A stretch of 64,000 nucleotides of DNA from Bradyrhizobium sp. CB1650 (GTDB taxonomy: Bacteria; Pseudomonadota; Alphaproteobacteria; Rhizobiales; Xanthobacteraceae), in NCBI RefSeq assembly GCF_029761915.1, contig NZ_CP121695.1, positions 1,364,001-1,428,000 on the forward strand, written 5' to 3'. The stretch's first letter is position 1; each line of letters starts with the position of its first letter. The translations under genes and the position numbers were made by a program. Shown piece by piece: positions 46,308 through 55,074 of the stretch. The notes beneath the pieces are model-generated. The model did no database searches. It was not told where the DNA came from and saw only the letters and a list, made by a program, of their open reading frames with translations.

Positions 46308-46450
46308 CGTTGACTTCTCCAATTGCCTTAAAGTGTCGCCCACGGCGCGGCCGACCTATCCTACCACTTTCAACGGTCTATTTGCAGATTGGAACCCTGC
46401 CGTGTCCACCCGTCTCAGCCCGCCATCGCCGCAAGTGGCCCAGGGCTGTC

Positions 46451-46530
46451 GACTTGCGGCGTTGCATCAAGTCGGCAGCTATCTGGGGTACAGCGGCCAT
46501 CAAATCAACGTAGCGTCAGGGCAGCCCGTG
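46451..46530 (+). repeat. imperfect direct repeat, copy 2
   Basis: Second copy of the 80-bp direct repeat, upstream of the TauE gene; exact core at 46474-46494. The two copies bracket the exporter gene. Confidence 0.75.
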
Positions 46531-46604
46531 GCCCATGCAGTCCATCCAAGGCAGACTGCCTGTCACAGAACCCAGAGTCAGGGACCCAGCAATGCTGCCC
46601 CGCC

Positions 46605-46632
46605 AACCCGTCAAAACCTCTGTGCAGAGGTA
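46605..46632 (-). repeat. right terminal inverted repeat of the cassette
   Basis: Reverse complement of the left repeat with one mismatch; the inner 23 bases are identical. Confidence 0.9.
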
Positions 46633-47217
46633 TTAATACGGGGCAATCTCGGCAACCAACCTCGCAATCAGTCGCGCGCCGAGCCGATAGAGCAGGTGCG
46701 CTAGGCGATGGTGGATGACCGCGCCCATTCCGGGATAGCCGATCAGGAACTCCGGAAAATTCCTAGCGGCGCGATCGCCAACAAAGGCGGCCCTGAGATC
46801 GCTGATGAGAAGTCCGCGCACGGCGGGCAGTTGCGAGGCGAAAGTCCGCGTCAATTCGTCCTCGCGCCGAAAGCCAGGTATGAGCTCGTCGCCGAGAGCG
46901 CCGCGATGGAACTGCTCGCACAGTGCGTCCAGGACAACGCTCAGCGTATTGCCCACAAAGTAATCGATATTCTCGCCGTCGAGCTCGGACCGACCGTAGT
47001 GACGTGGGAACAGCGCCTCGGTGAGGCCGTTGAGAATTGCTTCGAAGACCTCCCGTGAGGGCGGCCCCCGTGCTTCACCATCCCTGCGAATGCTGTGGGT
47101 TTCCTCCTGGGAGACACGCAAGTCGGCGACGATCCGGTCGAGCTGCCAGCGCTTCTACGTCGGCTCGCGATCCGATGCTGTACGATCAGGGGTGGCCTGC
47201 GGAATTTCTCGTTTCAT
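46633..47217 (-). pseudogene. cysE: serine acetyltransferase, 5' part (split, with in-frame stop)
   Basis: The N-terminal helical domain of an EpsC/CysE-type serine acetyltransferase: HSIRRDGEARGPPSREVFEA, IDYFVGNTLSVVLDALCEQF, DLRAAFVGDRAARNFPEFLI and YPGMGAVIHHRLAHLLYRLG, ending at RLVAEIA where the cassette begins. The natural start appears to be the ATG at 47217. In that frame codon 21 is TAG (47157-47155), followed by KRWQLDRIVADLRVSQEE, which is homologous sequence. The gene is therefore broken twice: a nonsense codon and an insertion. Confidence 0.88.
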
Positions 47218-47257
47218 GCGGCTCTCGCTCAATTCGCTCGCCGAGGGTTGACTCTCG

Positions 47258-47830
47258 TCACCTGACATGGGCCAGGGGAATGCTGATCTCGGCGAGCAGA
47301 CCCAGGTCGACATCGTGCTTGATCTCGATGTACTGGCCGTTCCAGTAGACCAGCCCCGAAAGCTGAGGCGACAGCTCGAAGCTCAAAATGCTGCCAACGA
47401 TGATCCCGTGCGAATGTCGCTCGATGATCTCCTCGACCTGACATTCGATCGATGCCAGTGAATTGCCGAGCAGGGGAACGCCCGATGAGCCGGCGGACCA
47501 GGGCGCGCCCGCGAAGCGCTGCGCTCCCTTGAGCTTGCCATCGCTGAACCGGCTTGCCAGCTCCTGCTGGTCCGATCCCAGGATGTTGACGCCGAAGACT
47601 CGGTGATGGTCGATGGGCGCGAACGAAGAGGCCTGCCGGTTGACGCTCACCAGCAGGCGGGGCGGGCTCGCGCTCAAAGATGTCAGCGACGTCACCGTCA
47701 TCCCAGTAATGTCCTTGTCGCGACCGGCGGTGATGATGCTGACACCGCCGGCAAGCCGGCGCATCACGGAGCGAAACTGGCGCTCGATCTCATCGCCACC
47801 GTTTACCAGGTGAATGTCCTGTTTGCCCAT
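47258..47830 (-). CDS. flavin reductase (FMN/FAD, HpaC/SsuE-like role)
   Basis: A 190-aa member of the flavin-reductase-like split-barrel family: FRSVMRRLAGGVSIITAGRD, GMTVTSLTSLSASPPRLLVS, NRQASSF and VFGVNILGSDQQELASRFS are the standard motifs. I chose the ATG at 47830, with GGAGAGACAG directly upstream. It should supply FMNH2 to the two-component monooxygenases of the locus. It is downstream of the acyl-CoA-dehydrogenase-like gene on the same strand (48 bases), likely one operon. Confidence 0.92.
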   Translation of the reverse strand: MGKQDIHLVNGGDEIERQFRSVMRRLAGGVSIITAGRDKDITGMTVTSLTSLSASPPRLLVSVNRQASSFAPIDHHRVFGVNILGSDQQELASRFSDGKLKGAQRFAGAPWSAGSSGVPLLGNSLASIECQVEEIIERHSHGIIVGSILSFELSPQLSGLVYWNGQYIEIKHDVDLGLLAEISIPLAHVR

Positions 47831-47878
47831 CTGTCTCTCCTTATGTCTCACTGATCGGATAGCGACTCGATCTCTCCT

Positions 47879-49108
47879 CTAGAAGAAGCCCTTGGCCGGC
47901 AGCGGCGTGCCGCTGATCTCGTATTGCCCGATCGCGCGGGCCTTGTAGGTGGTCGGATTGTGCGAGGACAGCGTCCGCGCGTTGCGCCAATGGCGATCGA
48001 AATTGGCCGCCTTCTTGGTGGCGGAAGCGCCGCCGACGTCGAACAGCAGGCTGCCACTGCGAATGGCGAATTCGTCCGCTATGATCTTCGCCTTTGCCGA
48101 TAGGAGTGCAGCCTTGTGAGCCGCCTCGGCGGCATTACTCGCGCCGGCATCAAATCCGGCAGTGGCCGCATCAAGCGCTTCGGCCGCCGCCAGCACGACT
48201 GTCTCGGCAGCAAAGGCGCCGCTGGAGATCTGGCCGACCGTCTGCTGCAGCAGGGGGTCGTCGGTCGGCGCTTCGCTCGGCGCGTAATAGAAGGTGCGCT
48301 TGCGCGAGCGGACCAGCTCGCTCGCATCCCGCAAGGTGGCATGGACGATGCCGGCATTGATCGCCGTCAGGAAAAGCTGCGCAAACGTGTTGGAATAGGG
48401 GATACCGTAGCCGGCGTCGGGGGCATCAAACACCACCTCCTGGCGCTTGACCCGAACGTTGCGGAAATGCGTGGTGCCGGTCGCCGTCAAGCGCTGGCCG
48501 AGGCCGTCCCAGTCGTCGAGCAATTCGATGCCGTCGCGGCTGACCGGTATCAGGGTCGCCGCGGTCGTACCGGAGGTGTCCGCGGCGCGAACGAGGACGT
48601 AGTCCGAGTACAGCGTGCCGGTGCTGTAATATTTGGTGCCGTTCAGGAGAAAGTCGTCGCCGTCAGCCGTCAGCGTCGTGTTCGGACGGACGTTACCGAC
48701 CTTCGGCGTTTCCAATTCCGTCGCGGCGAGCCCAATGATGGCACCGCCGGCGACCGCCTTCTGCCATTCGCGATGCTGATTGTCCTTCGGACGACGCACC
48801 AGCCGCTCAACCACGCTGAAATGGTTGCGCAGGATGTGGGCAACGTTGGCGTCGGCCGCGCCCAGGCGGATGACGACCTCGAATAATTCACGGATCGAAC
48901 CGCCGGCGCCGCCGGCCTCCTTCGGGAGGCGAAGCGCGCCGAGCCGCGCCTTGCGGATGAGATCGATCTCCTTGAAGGGAAGGGTGCGTTCCCGTTCGCG
49001 TTCGCTTGCGCCTTCGACGATGTGGTTGAGCAGGACTTCGAGATCCGGCGAACCGGGATCAAGGTGATGCGAGGCTTCCAAGGTGTGGGCAGAGACTGGC
49101 TTGTTCAT
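47879..49108 (-). CDS. acyl-CoA-dehydrogenase-fold flavin monooxygenase (SfnB/DszC-like)
   Basis: A 409-aa flavoprotein of the acyl-CoA dehydrogenase superfamily in the SfnB/DszC branch. LRLPKEAGGAGGSIRELFEV opens the N-terminal helical domain, GLAATELETPKVGNV is the substrate/flavin loop, FLLNGTKYYSTGTLYSDYVL the mid beta domain, and DVGGASATKKAANFDRHWRN and RTLSSHNPTTYKARAIG the C-terminal helices. These enzymes oxidise sulfur or amine atoms with reduced flavin rather than dehydrogenating thioesters. Flavin reductase and sulfonate importer genes flank it. The exact substrate is unknown. Confidence 0.92.
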   Translation of the reverse strand: MNKPVSAHTLEASHHLDPGSPDLEVLLNHIVEGASERERERTLPFKEIDLIRKARLGALRLPKEAGGAGGSIRELFEVVIRLGAADANVAHILRNHFSVVERLVRRPKDNQHREWQKAVAGGAIIGLAATELETPKVGNVRPNTTLTADGDDFLLNGTKYYSTGTLYSDYVLVRAADTSGTTAATLIPVSRDGIELLDDWDGLGQRLTATGTTHFRNVRVKRQEVVFDAPDAGYGIPYSNTFAQLFLTAINAGIVHATLRDASELVRSRKRTFYYAPSEAPTDDPLLQQTVGQISSGAFAAETVVLAAAEALDAATAGFDAGASNAAEAAHKAALLSAKAKIIADEFAIRSGSLLFDVGGASATKKAANFDRHWRNARTLSSHNPTTYKARAIGQYEISGTPLPAKGFF

Positions 49109-49146
49109 GCGCGGATCCGGCTGACGTTGGGGTAGCTAGCGTTGGT

Positions 49147-50145
49147 TCAGAGCTGAGCCAGCTGATCGTTGACCTTGACCGGTTCAGGCAGCACCTTGCG
49201 TGCGACCAGCCAATTGGCCGCCTTTTGCAATTCGGACAGGAAGTTCTCGTCGTTGACCGGGAAGTAGCGATATGTCCGCTTCAGGGCGATGAACTGATCG
49301 CGCACCTGGTCGCTATACTTGCCGGCCTTCTGCGCGATGTACTCCGCGTCCTTGCCATTCTCCGAAATCCATTTTCCTTCGGCGCGAAATGCGTCGTTGA
49401 CTGCGCGAACCAGCGCCGGGTTTTCGGTCGCGAATTTGCGCGTGGTGAGATAGGAGGTGTAGTCGATCTGGAAATCCAGATCGCGGCCCTCGAGGAAGAT
49501 ATCGTGCGCCTTGTATTCGAGCCGGGCGATGTCGACGCCGGGGCTCCACATCGACCACGCGTCGACTTTTCCGGAGGCGAGGGCCGGTGCCGCATCCGGC
49601 GGATTGAGGTAGACGAATTTCACCGCGGAGCGGTCGACCTTGTGCTTCTCGAGGGCCGCGACCAGCAGGAATTCGCCGAGACCGGAACGGTTCACCGCCA
49701 CCGACTTGCCGATCAGATCCTCAATCCTGTTGATGCCGGAATCGTCCTTCGCGATGATCGCGGTGGTGCGCGGCTCGTAGACCACGAACTGGGTGAACAC
49801 GAGCGGGGAGCCCGCGATGATCGCGGCCAGCGCCGGGGTCGTGCTGCCGCCGAAGCTGAAATCGGCGCTACCGCCGGTCACCGCCTGCAGCGTCGGGGCG
49901 TGGTTCGGGAACGGCCCCAGCCATTCGACCTTGATGCCGTCCTTGGCGAGCAGCTTCTCGAACTGTCCGCGCTCCTTGGCGATCAGGTTCAGGCCGCTCA
50001 AACCCCAGGTTAGGCGAACCGTGTCGGTGACACGGCCGGTCGCCGCCTCGACGGTCTGCGACAGATCGAAGCCCGCCAGCGCGCCGATGCCGAAGGCGGC
50101 GCCGCCGAGGAAACCGCGGCGGGAAGGGTTTGCGAATTTAGACAT
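49147..50145 (-). CDS. ssuA: sulfonate ABC transporter substrate-binding protein (SsuA-like)
   Basis: A 332-aa binding protein with a twin-arginine signal (SRRGFLGGAAFGIGALAG). VRLTWGLSGLNLIAKERGQF, IIAGSPLVFTQFVVYEPRTT, IEDLIGKSVAVNRSGLGEFL and LPEPVKVNDQ follow the SsuA/aliphatic sulfonate-binding layout. It is 38 bases upstream of the acyl-CoA-dehydrogenase-like gene and 21 bases downstream of ssuB, all on the minus strand. Confidence 0.92.
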   Translation of the reverse strand: MSKFANPSRRGFLGGAAFGIGALAGFDLSQTVEAATGRVTDTVRLTWGLSGLNLIAKERGQFEKLLAKDGIKVEWLGPFPNHAPTLQAVTGGSADFSFGGSTTPALAAIIAGSPLVFTQFVVYEPRTTAIIAKDDSGINRIEDLIGKSVAVNRSGLGEFLLVAALEKHKVDRSAVKFVYLNPPDAAPALASGKVDAWSMWSPGVDIARLEYKAHDIFLEGRDLDFQIDYTSYLTTRKFATENPALVRAVNDAFRAEGKWISENGKDAEYIAQKAGKYSDQVRDQFIALKRTYRYFPVNDENFLSELQKAANWLVARKVLPEPVKVNDQLAQL

Positions 50146-50166
50146 GACAGTGTCCTTCCGGAGAAC

Positions 50167-50892
50167 TCAGGCAGGGATGGGGTGGGAGGCGACGACGCCG
50201 AGCTCGGCCAGCAGCTCGGCGCGCGCAATCGACCGCGCACCATGACCGCCGGCGCGATGCTCGAAGGCGATCCGACCGTCGCGCATCACCAGGATGCGGT
50301 CCGCCAGCGCGATCGCTTCATCCACGTCATGGGTGACGAGGAGGACGCCGGGCCTGTGCGTGGCCACCAATTCGCGTACCAGATCGTGCATGCGGATGCG
50401 AGTCAGCGCGTCGAGCGCGGCAAAGGGTTCATCAAGCAGGAGCAACTCGGGCTCCTGCACCAGGGCGCGGGCCAGCGCAACGCGCTGCGCCTGACCGCCG
50501 GAGAGGTTACGCGGCCAGTCGTCGAGCCGGTCACCGAGTCCGACCTCGGCCAGCGCCGCGGCCGCACGCTCGCGGGCATCGGCTACCTGCAGGCCGAGTG
50601 CCACGTTGCGCCACAGGGTGTCCCACGGCAGCAGCCGGTGCTCCTGGAAGACGACCGCCGGGCGACGCGGTGCGGCGATGCGCCCGCCGTCGATCGGGTC
50701 GAGCCCGGCCAGCGCACGGAGCAGCGTGGTCTTGCCGCAGCCGCTTTCACCGAGCAGGGCAACGAACTCGCCGCGTTCGATGCGCAGGTTGAGGTTCTCG
50801 ATCACGACGCGGCTGCCGTAGGCGCGACAGAGAGTTGTCACGACGACGGCCGGCGAAGCCGCGGTCGAAGGGAGGACAACGTGCAAGGTCAC
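50167..50892 (-). CDS. ssuB: sulfonate ABC transporter ATPase (SsuB-like)
   Basis: A 241-aa ATPase: Walker A GESGCGKT at residues 48-55, Q-loop VVFQEHRLLPWDTLWRNV, signature LSGGQAQR near 130-137, Walker B ELLLLDEPFAALD after it and the HDVDEAIALADRI switch. The GTG start at 50892 forms a GTGA overlap with the permease stop; the frame extends upstream only across the permease gene. Together with the binding protein and permease it forms a complete SsuABC importer. Confidence 0.94.
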   Translation of the reverse strand: MTLHVVLPSTAASPAVVVTTLCRAYGSRVVIENLNLRIERGEFVALLGESGCGKTTLLRALAGLDPIDGGRIAAPRRPAVVFQEHRLLPWDTLWRNVALGLQVADARERAAAALAEVGLGDRLDDWPRNLSGGQAQRVALARALVQEPELLLLDEPFAALDALTRIRMHDLVRELVATHRPGVLLVTHDVDEAIALADRILVMRDGRIAFEHRAGGHGARSIARAELLAELGVVASHPIPA

Positions 50893-51815
50893 CGTGTGCC
50901 CCCATAGTTTGGATGCCACGCCAGCAGGCGACGCTCGAGAGTGCGGGCGATCGCATCGGCTGCGACGCCGATCAGCGCGTAGATCACGATCGTCAGCACG
51001 ATCACGTCGGTGCGCAGGAATTCGCGCGCGTCCATGGCGAGAAAGCCGATCCCGGATTGCGCGCCGATGGTTTCGGCCACCACCAGCGCCAGCCACGCGG
51101 TGGCAAGCGCGTAACGTACCCCGGTCAGGATCGAGGGCAGCGCACCCGGCAGGATGATGCGCCGGATCAGGTTCAGCGTGCCGAGGCCCTGGATCCGGCC
51201 GAGTTCGACCAGCTTCGGATCGACCTGCCGGATCCCCAACGTGGTGTTAATATAGATCGGAAAGGTCACGCCAAGCGCGACCAGAAAGATCTTCTCGGCT
51301 TCGCCGACGCCGAGCCAGACAATCACCAGCGGTAGCAGGCCGAGGAACGGTATCGCACGGATCATCTGGACGCTGCGATCAATCGCAGCTTCGGCGATCC
51401 GCGAAAAGCCGACCAGGGTGCCGAGCGCGAAGCCGATGCCGCCGCCGATGGCGAAACCCTCAACCGCGCGCAGCAGGCTAACGCCGAGGTCGTTGAGCAA
51501 ACTTCCCGAAACCACCAGCTTAAATGCAGTCCGGACCACCTTGCTTGGTGCCGGCAGCACTTGCGGCGACAACCACCCGGCCTGCGCCAGCAGCTCCCAG
51601 ACGATAAGAAGCACGACCGGAGCAAGCCACGACAACAGCAGCAAGCCGCGCCGGCTGACCTTGAACGGAGTTTTCCGTGGTGGTGCGGCAGCGTAATCGC
51701 CGCGCTGCGCTGAATCGTATCCGACTGATGACGCGGTCTGTTCGAGGTTGCTCAAGATGAATTCGTCCTCGCTCGTCGCACCGCGCCTTCGTCGTGAAAC
51801 GCGCGCAACGTACAT
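50889..51815 (-). CDS. ssuC: sulfonate ABC transporter permease (SsuC-like)
   Basis: A permease with six membrane segments from about residue 58 and the EAA loop LVELGRIQGLGTLNLIRRII near residue 205. The first 45 residues of the 308-aa frame are polar; a TTG at about 51752 (Leu-Ser-Asn-Leu-Glu) with GAGGA upstream is a plausible true start. First gene of the minus-strand operon ssuC-ssuB-ssuA-acyl-CoA-dehydrogenase-like-flavin reductase, divergent from the LLM gene at 52065. Confidence 0.92.
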   Translation of the reverse strand: MYVARVSRRRRGATSEDEFILSNLEQTASSVGYDSAQRGDYAAAPPRKTPFKVSRRGLLLLSWLAPVVLLIVWELLAQAGWLSPQVLPAPSKVVRTAFKLVVSGSLLNDLGVSLLRAVEGFAIGGGIGFALGTLVGFSRIAEAAIDRSVQMIRAIPFLGLLPLVIVWLGVGEAEKIFLVALGVTFPIYINTTLGIRQVDPKLVELGRIQGLGTLNLIRRIILPGALPSILTGVRYALATAWLALVVAETIGAQSGIGFLAMDAREFLRTDVIVLTIVIYALIGVAADAIARTLERRLLAWHPNYGGTR

Positions 51816-52064
51816 CGTCGCTCACCCGACTCGCTTCGGCGCCGCGCTCGAGTGGAAGCCTTTGCTCACATCTTGCAAACTGTCCCACGATTTTACGCCA
51901 ACAGAAATAGAGCGCTTTTCCAATTGTCAGTGGTTCCGGAGGTTTCTGATTTATCCGCGTGGGCAGCACGGCAAGGAATATCTTTTGATGCGCCGCGGCT
52001 TGATCTCGCCCCGCGCTTTGCCGAAAACGGACAGGCGTGAACAAGAATTCCGGAGAGACAGCCG
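51816..52064. other. divergent promoter region of ssu operon and LLM gene
   Basis: About 250 bases between divergent genes, AT-richer than the flanks. Both promoters, and likely a sulfur-limitation regulator site, should be here; I cannot define the site. Confidence 0.45.
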
Positions 52065-53159
52065 ATGACGACACGACCGCTCCGTTTTGGCATCTGGGCG
52101 CTGGTGCACGGTTCGCGCGCTGCCTATCAGGATCCCGAAGAGCCGTACGATGCATCATGGGAGCGCAACCGCGATCTCGTGCTCGCAGCGGAGGCGCTGG
52201 GTTACGATTCCACGCTGATCGCGCAACACACGATCAATCCGCATCGGGAGGATCTCGATCAGCTGGAGGCCTGGAGCGCGGCGGCCGGGATCGCGGCGCT
52301 GACCAGCCGGATCGAGCTCATCGCGGCGATCAAGCCCTATCTCTACCATCCGGTCGTGCTGGCGAAGCTCGCGCTCGGGATTGAGAACATCAGCCGCGGC
52401 CGCTTCGCGATCAATTTGGTCAATGCCTGGAACAGGCCCGAGCTCGACAAGGCGGGTATCGGCTTCGCCGAGCACGACGCCCGCTATGCCTATGGCCGCG
52501 AGTGGATCACCGTGGTGTCGCGCCTGATGCAGGGCGAGCGGCTGACCTACAAGGGCGAGCATTTCGACGTCCGCGATTATGTGCTGCGACCGACGAGCCT
52601 CTATCGGCATCGGCCGTTGATCTATGTCGGCGGGGAATCCGAGCCGGCGCGCGCGCTGGTCGCCGATCACGGCGACGTCTGGTTCATTAACGGGCAGCCG
52701 CTCGAGGATGTCGCGGGCTTGATTGCCGACGTCGCGGCCCGGCCGCGAGCCGGGGCTCCGCTCCGTTTCGGCCTGTCCGCCTTCGTCATCGCACGCGAAA
52801 CCCACGCCAAGGCGCAAGCTGCCTATGAGCGGCTGCTCGATCTGTCGAACAAGGATGCGCCGATGAAGGCGATCCAGCAGCATAACACCGACCCGAAGGT
52901 CGTCATGATGCAGACTATGCAGAAATCGGCGCGGGTCGGCAGCAATGGCGGGACTGCCGCGGGACTCGTCGGCAGCTACGACGAGGTGGCGGCCCGCATT
53001 CGGGCGTTCCATGCCGCTGGAATCGAATTGTTCATGCTGCAATTTCAGCCGTTCGAGGCGGAGATGGAACGTTTTGCCAAGGAAATCATTCCGCGCGTGC
53101 GCGCGGGATCGCCGGCCGCGGCCAACGACGAGCCGACGCCGGTGGTTGGCTCACGTTGA
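52065..53159 (+). CDS. LLM-class FMN-dependent monooxygenase (SsuD-like)
   Basis: A 364-aa bacterial-luciferase-fold monooxygenase. RFGIWALVHGSRAAYQDPEE, AEALGYDSTLIAQHTINPHR, ISRGRFAINLVNAWNRPELD, YAYGREWITVVSRLM and YKGEHFDVRDYVLRP match the alkanesulfonate monooxygenase/SfnG/MsuD group, although the first strand differs from canonical SsuD. The expected reaction is FMNH2-dependent cleavage of a C-S bond releasing sulfite. It is divergent from ssuC and 286 bases before the flavoprotein-ferredoxin pair. Confidence 0.9.
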   Translation: MTTRPLRFGIWALVHGSRAAYQDPEEPYDASWERNRDLVLAAEALGYDSTLIAQHTINPHREDLDQLEAWSAAAGIAALTSRIELIAAIKPYLYHPVVLAKLALGIENISRGRFAINLVNAWNRPELDKAGIGFAEHDARYAYGREWITVVSRLMQGERLTYKGEHFDVRDYVLRPTSLYRHRPLIYVGGESEPARALVADHGDVWFINGQPLEDVAGLIADVAARPRAGAPLRFGLSAFVIARETHAKAQAAYERLLDLSNKDAPMKAIQQHNTDPKVVMMQTMQKSARVGSNGGTAAGLVGSYDEVAARIRAFHAAGIELFMLQFQPFEAEMERFAKEIIPRVRAGSPAAANDEPTPVVGSR

Positions 53160-53445
53160 ATGGCGTTGGAAATGCCGATTAGAACCGCGTCGGAGTCGGA
53201 GGCGGCCGCGAGCAAGACAAAAATATCCGTCTCCGCTGGCCGTCCTTGCGCGGTATCTCGTGTCGCGCCTCATCCGCAATGGCGAAACATCCGGTATCCG
53301 GCGACACGAATCTTCTTCCGCCGGTGACGGCTGCGAAAGCTTCGTCCAACTCTCTGCAAATATCTGAAATTGCCAGCAGTGTTTGCGCGCGTAACGATGG
53401 TGCTACAACGCGATACGCGATCGATCCCGCCCGGAGACGTGAGTC

Positions 53446-55074
53446 ATGACCATCCAACGCCATCGCGCCGAGCGGCAATCCGCGCAGCCCGGATCCGTGG
53501 AGTTTGACGCCGATGTGCTGGTGCTCGGCGGCGGACCGGCCGGTACCTGGGCGGCGGTGAGCGCCGCTGAACGCGGCGCGCGCGCGGTGCTGGCTGACAA
53601 GGGGTTTTGCGGCACGTCCGGCGCTACCGCGGCGGCCGGCACCGGTGTTTGGTACATCGATCCGGATCCAGTGCTGCGTGAGGCCGCGATGGCCAACCGC
53701 GAGAAAATGGGCGGTTATCTGCAGGATCGCCACTGGATGGCGCGCGTGCTGGACCGCACCTACCAGCAGAGCAATCGCCTGGCCGATTGGGGTTACCCTT
53801 ATCCGGTGGATGAGCACGGCAGGTCGCAGCTCAATTCGCTGCAGGGTCCAGAGTATATGCGCCTGATGCGCAAGCGGACCAAGCAAGCGGGCGTCACCAT
53901 CCTCGATCACAGCCCGGCGCTCGAACTGCTCGTGGATGACGCTGGAGCCGTCGCCGGCGCCAGCGGTGTGCGCCGGCAAAGGCAGGACCGCTGGACGGTG
54001 CGTGCCAAGGCGGTCGTGATCGCGACCGGTGGCTGCGCGTTCCTGAGCAAGACCCTGGGATCGAATGTGCTGACCGGCGACGGTTATCTGATGGCTGCGG
54101 AAGCCGGCGCAGAATTCACCAGCATGGAGTTCTCCAACCCCTACGCGATCTCGCCGGCGTTCGGCTCGGTCACCAAGACGCTTTTCTACGGCTGGGCGAC
54201 CTTCACCTACGAAGACGGCAGCGTAGTTCCAGGCGCAGCGTCCAAGGGCGGACGATCCGCGATCGCCCGTGCGCTACTCCAAGGCCCAGTTTATGCCCGG
54301 CTCGACAAGGCCGACGATGAGGTGCAGCGACACATGCGGGTGTCGCAACCGAACTTCTTCCTGCCGTTCGACCGCACCGGGATTGATCCGTTCAAGGACC
54401 GCTTTCCCGTGACGTTGCGGCTGGAAGGGACCGTCCGGGGCACCGGCGGCCTTCGCATCGTCGACGACAGCTGCGCCACCAGCGTGCCCGGGCTCTATGC
54501 CGCTGGCGACGCGGCCACGCGCGAACTGATTTGCGGAGGCTTCACCGGTGGAGGTAGCCACAACGCGGCCTGGGCGATGTCGTCGGGGTCGTGGGCAGGG
54601 CAGGGCGCCGCCGACTACGCCAGGCAGCTTGGTACGACGGCTGGGCGACGGCTGTCGTCGGCAGGAACTGTCACATTTCAGAACGGGTCGCTGCGTGCGT
54701 TCGATCCGGCGGCGCTAGCAAGGGCGGTCCAGGCGGAAGTCTTTCCATACGAGCTGAACTATTTCCGGGACGGGTCTCGGCTACACGGAGCGCTGGCGCG
54801 CCTTGACGCCGCATGGCGTGATGTTTCGGAAGCCGGCGCCGCTGACACCGCCGACGTGTTTCGGACGCGCGAAGCCGCAGCGATGCTGGCGACGGCGCGG
54901 TGGATGTACCGGAGTGCGCTGGCGCGTCAGGAGAGCCGCGGCATGCATCGCCGCGACGATTACCCCGACCAGGATGAGCGGCAGCGTCATTACGTGACCA
55001 CGGGCGGCCTCGACGAGGTCTGGACCTCGGCCCGGCCGCATGCCGACGCCGCCTATGCGGAGGCCGCGGAATGA
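53446..55074 (+). CDS. FAD-dependent oxidoreductase, AprA/fumarate-reductase-like
   Basis: A 542-aa flavoprotein of the succinate dehydrogenase/fumarate reductase/APS reductase alpha-subunit superfamily. The FAD motif GGGPAG is at residues 28-33, FCGTSGATAAAGTG the second flavin loop, ATGGCAFLSKTLGSNVLTGD the central segment and GLYAAGDAATRELICGGFTG the C-terminal FAD motif. A helical cap tail (MYRSALARQESRGMHRRDDY) is typical of the family. It is translationally coupled (ATGA) to a 2[4Fe-4S] ferredoxin, as in AprAB. Location in a sulfonate cluster suggests a sulfur redox step, but the reaction is not known. Confidence 0.88.
   Translation: MTIQRHRAERQSAQPGSVEFDADVLVLGGGPAGTWAAVSAAERGARAVLADKGFCGTSGATAAAGTGVWYIDPDPVLREAAMANREKMGGYLQDRHWMARVLDRTYQQSNRLADWGYPYPVDEHGRSQLNSLQGPEYMRLMRKRTKQAGVTILDHSPALELLVDDAGAVAGASGVRRQRQDRWTVRAKAVVIATGGCAFLSKTLGSNVLTGDGYLMAAEAGAEFTSMEFSNPYAISPAFGSVTKTLFYGWATFTYEDGSVVPGAASKGGRSAIARALLQGPVYARLDKADDEVQRHMRVSQPNFFLPFDRTGIDPFKDRFPVTLRLEGTVRGTGGLRIVDDSCATSVPGLYAAGDAATRELICGGFTGGGSHNAAWAMSSGSWAGQGAADYARQLGTTAGRRLSSAGTVTFQNGSLRAFDPAALARAVQAEVFPYELNYFRDGSRLHGALARLDAAWRDVSEAGAADTADVFRTREAAAMLATARWMYRSALARQESRGMHRRDDYPDQDERQRHYVTTGGLDEVWTSARPHADAAYAEAAE

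Larger units (their letters stand above)
44935..46632. mobile_element. transposase-less insertion cassette carrying a TauE/SafE gene
   Basis: A 1698-bp insertion splitting cysE. Both ends carry matching 28-bp inverted repeats (one mismatch). The only convincing gene inside is a TauE/SafE-type exporter on the minus strand; no transposase frame is visible on either strand. This fits the definition of a mobile insertion cassette, moved in trans by a transposase encoded elsewhere. Both ends begin with TA, the dinucleotide duplicated by IS630/Tc1 elements, but the flanks do not allow a firm target duplication call. Confidence 0.8.

Noticed and set aside
44928..46640. Clear target-site duplication of the cassette
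   Set aside because: TA is present at both ends, but wider flanks do not match and removing the insert with one TA does not restore the cysE frame exactly.
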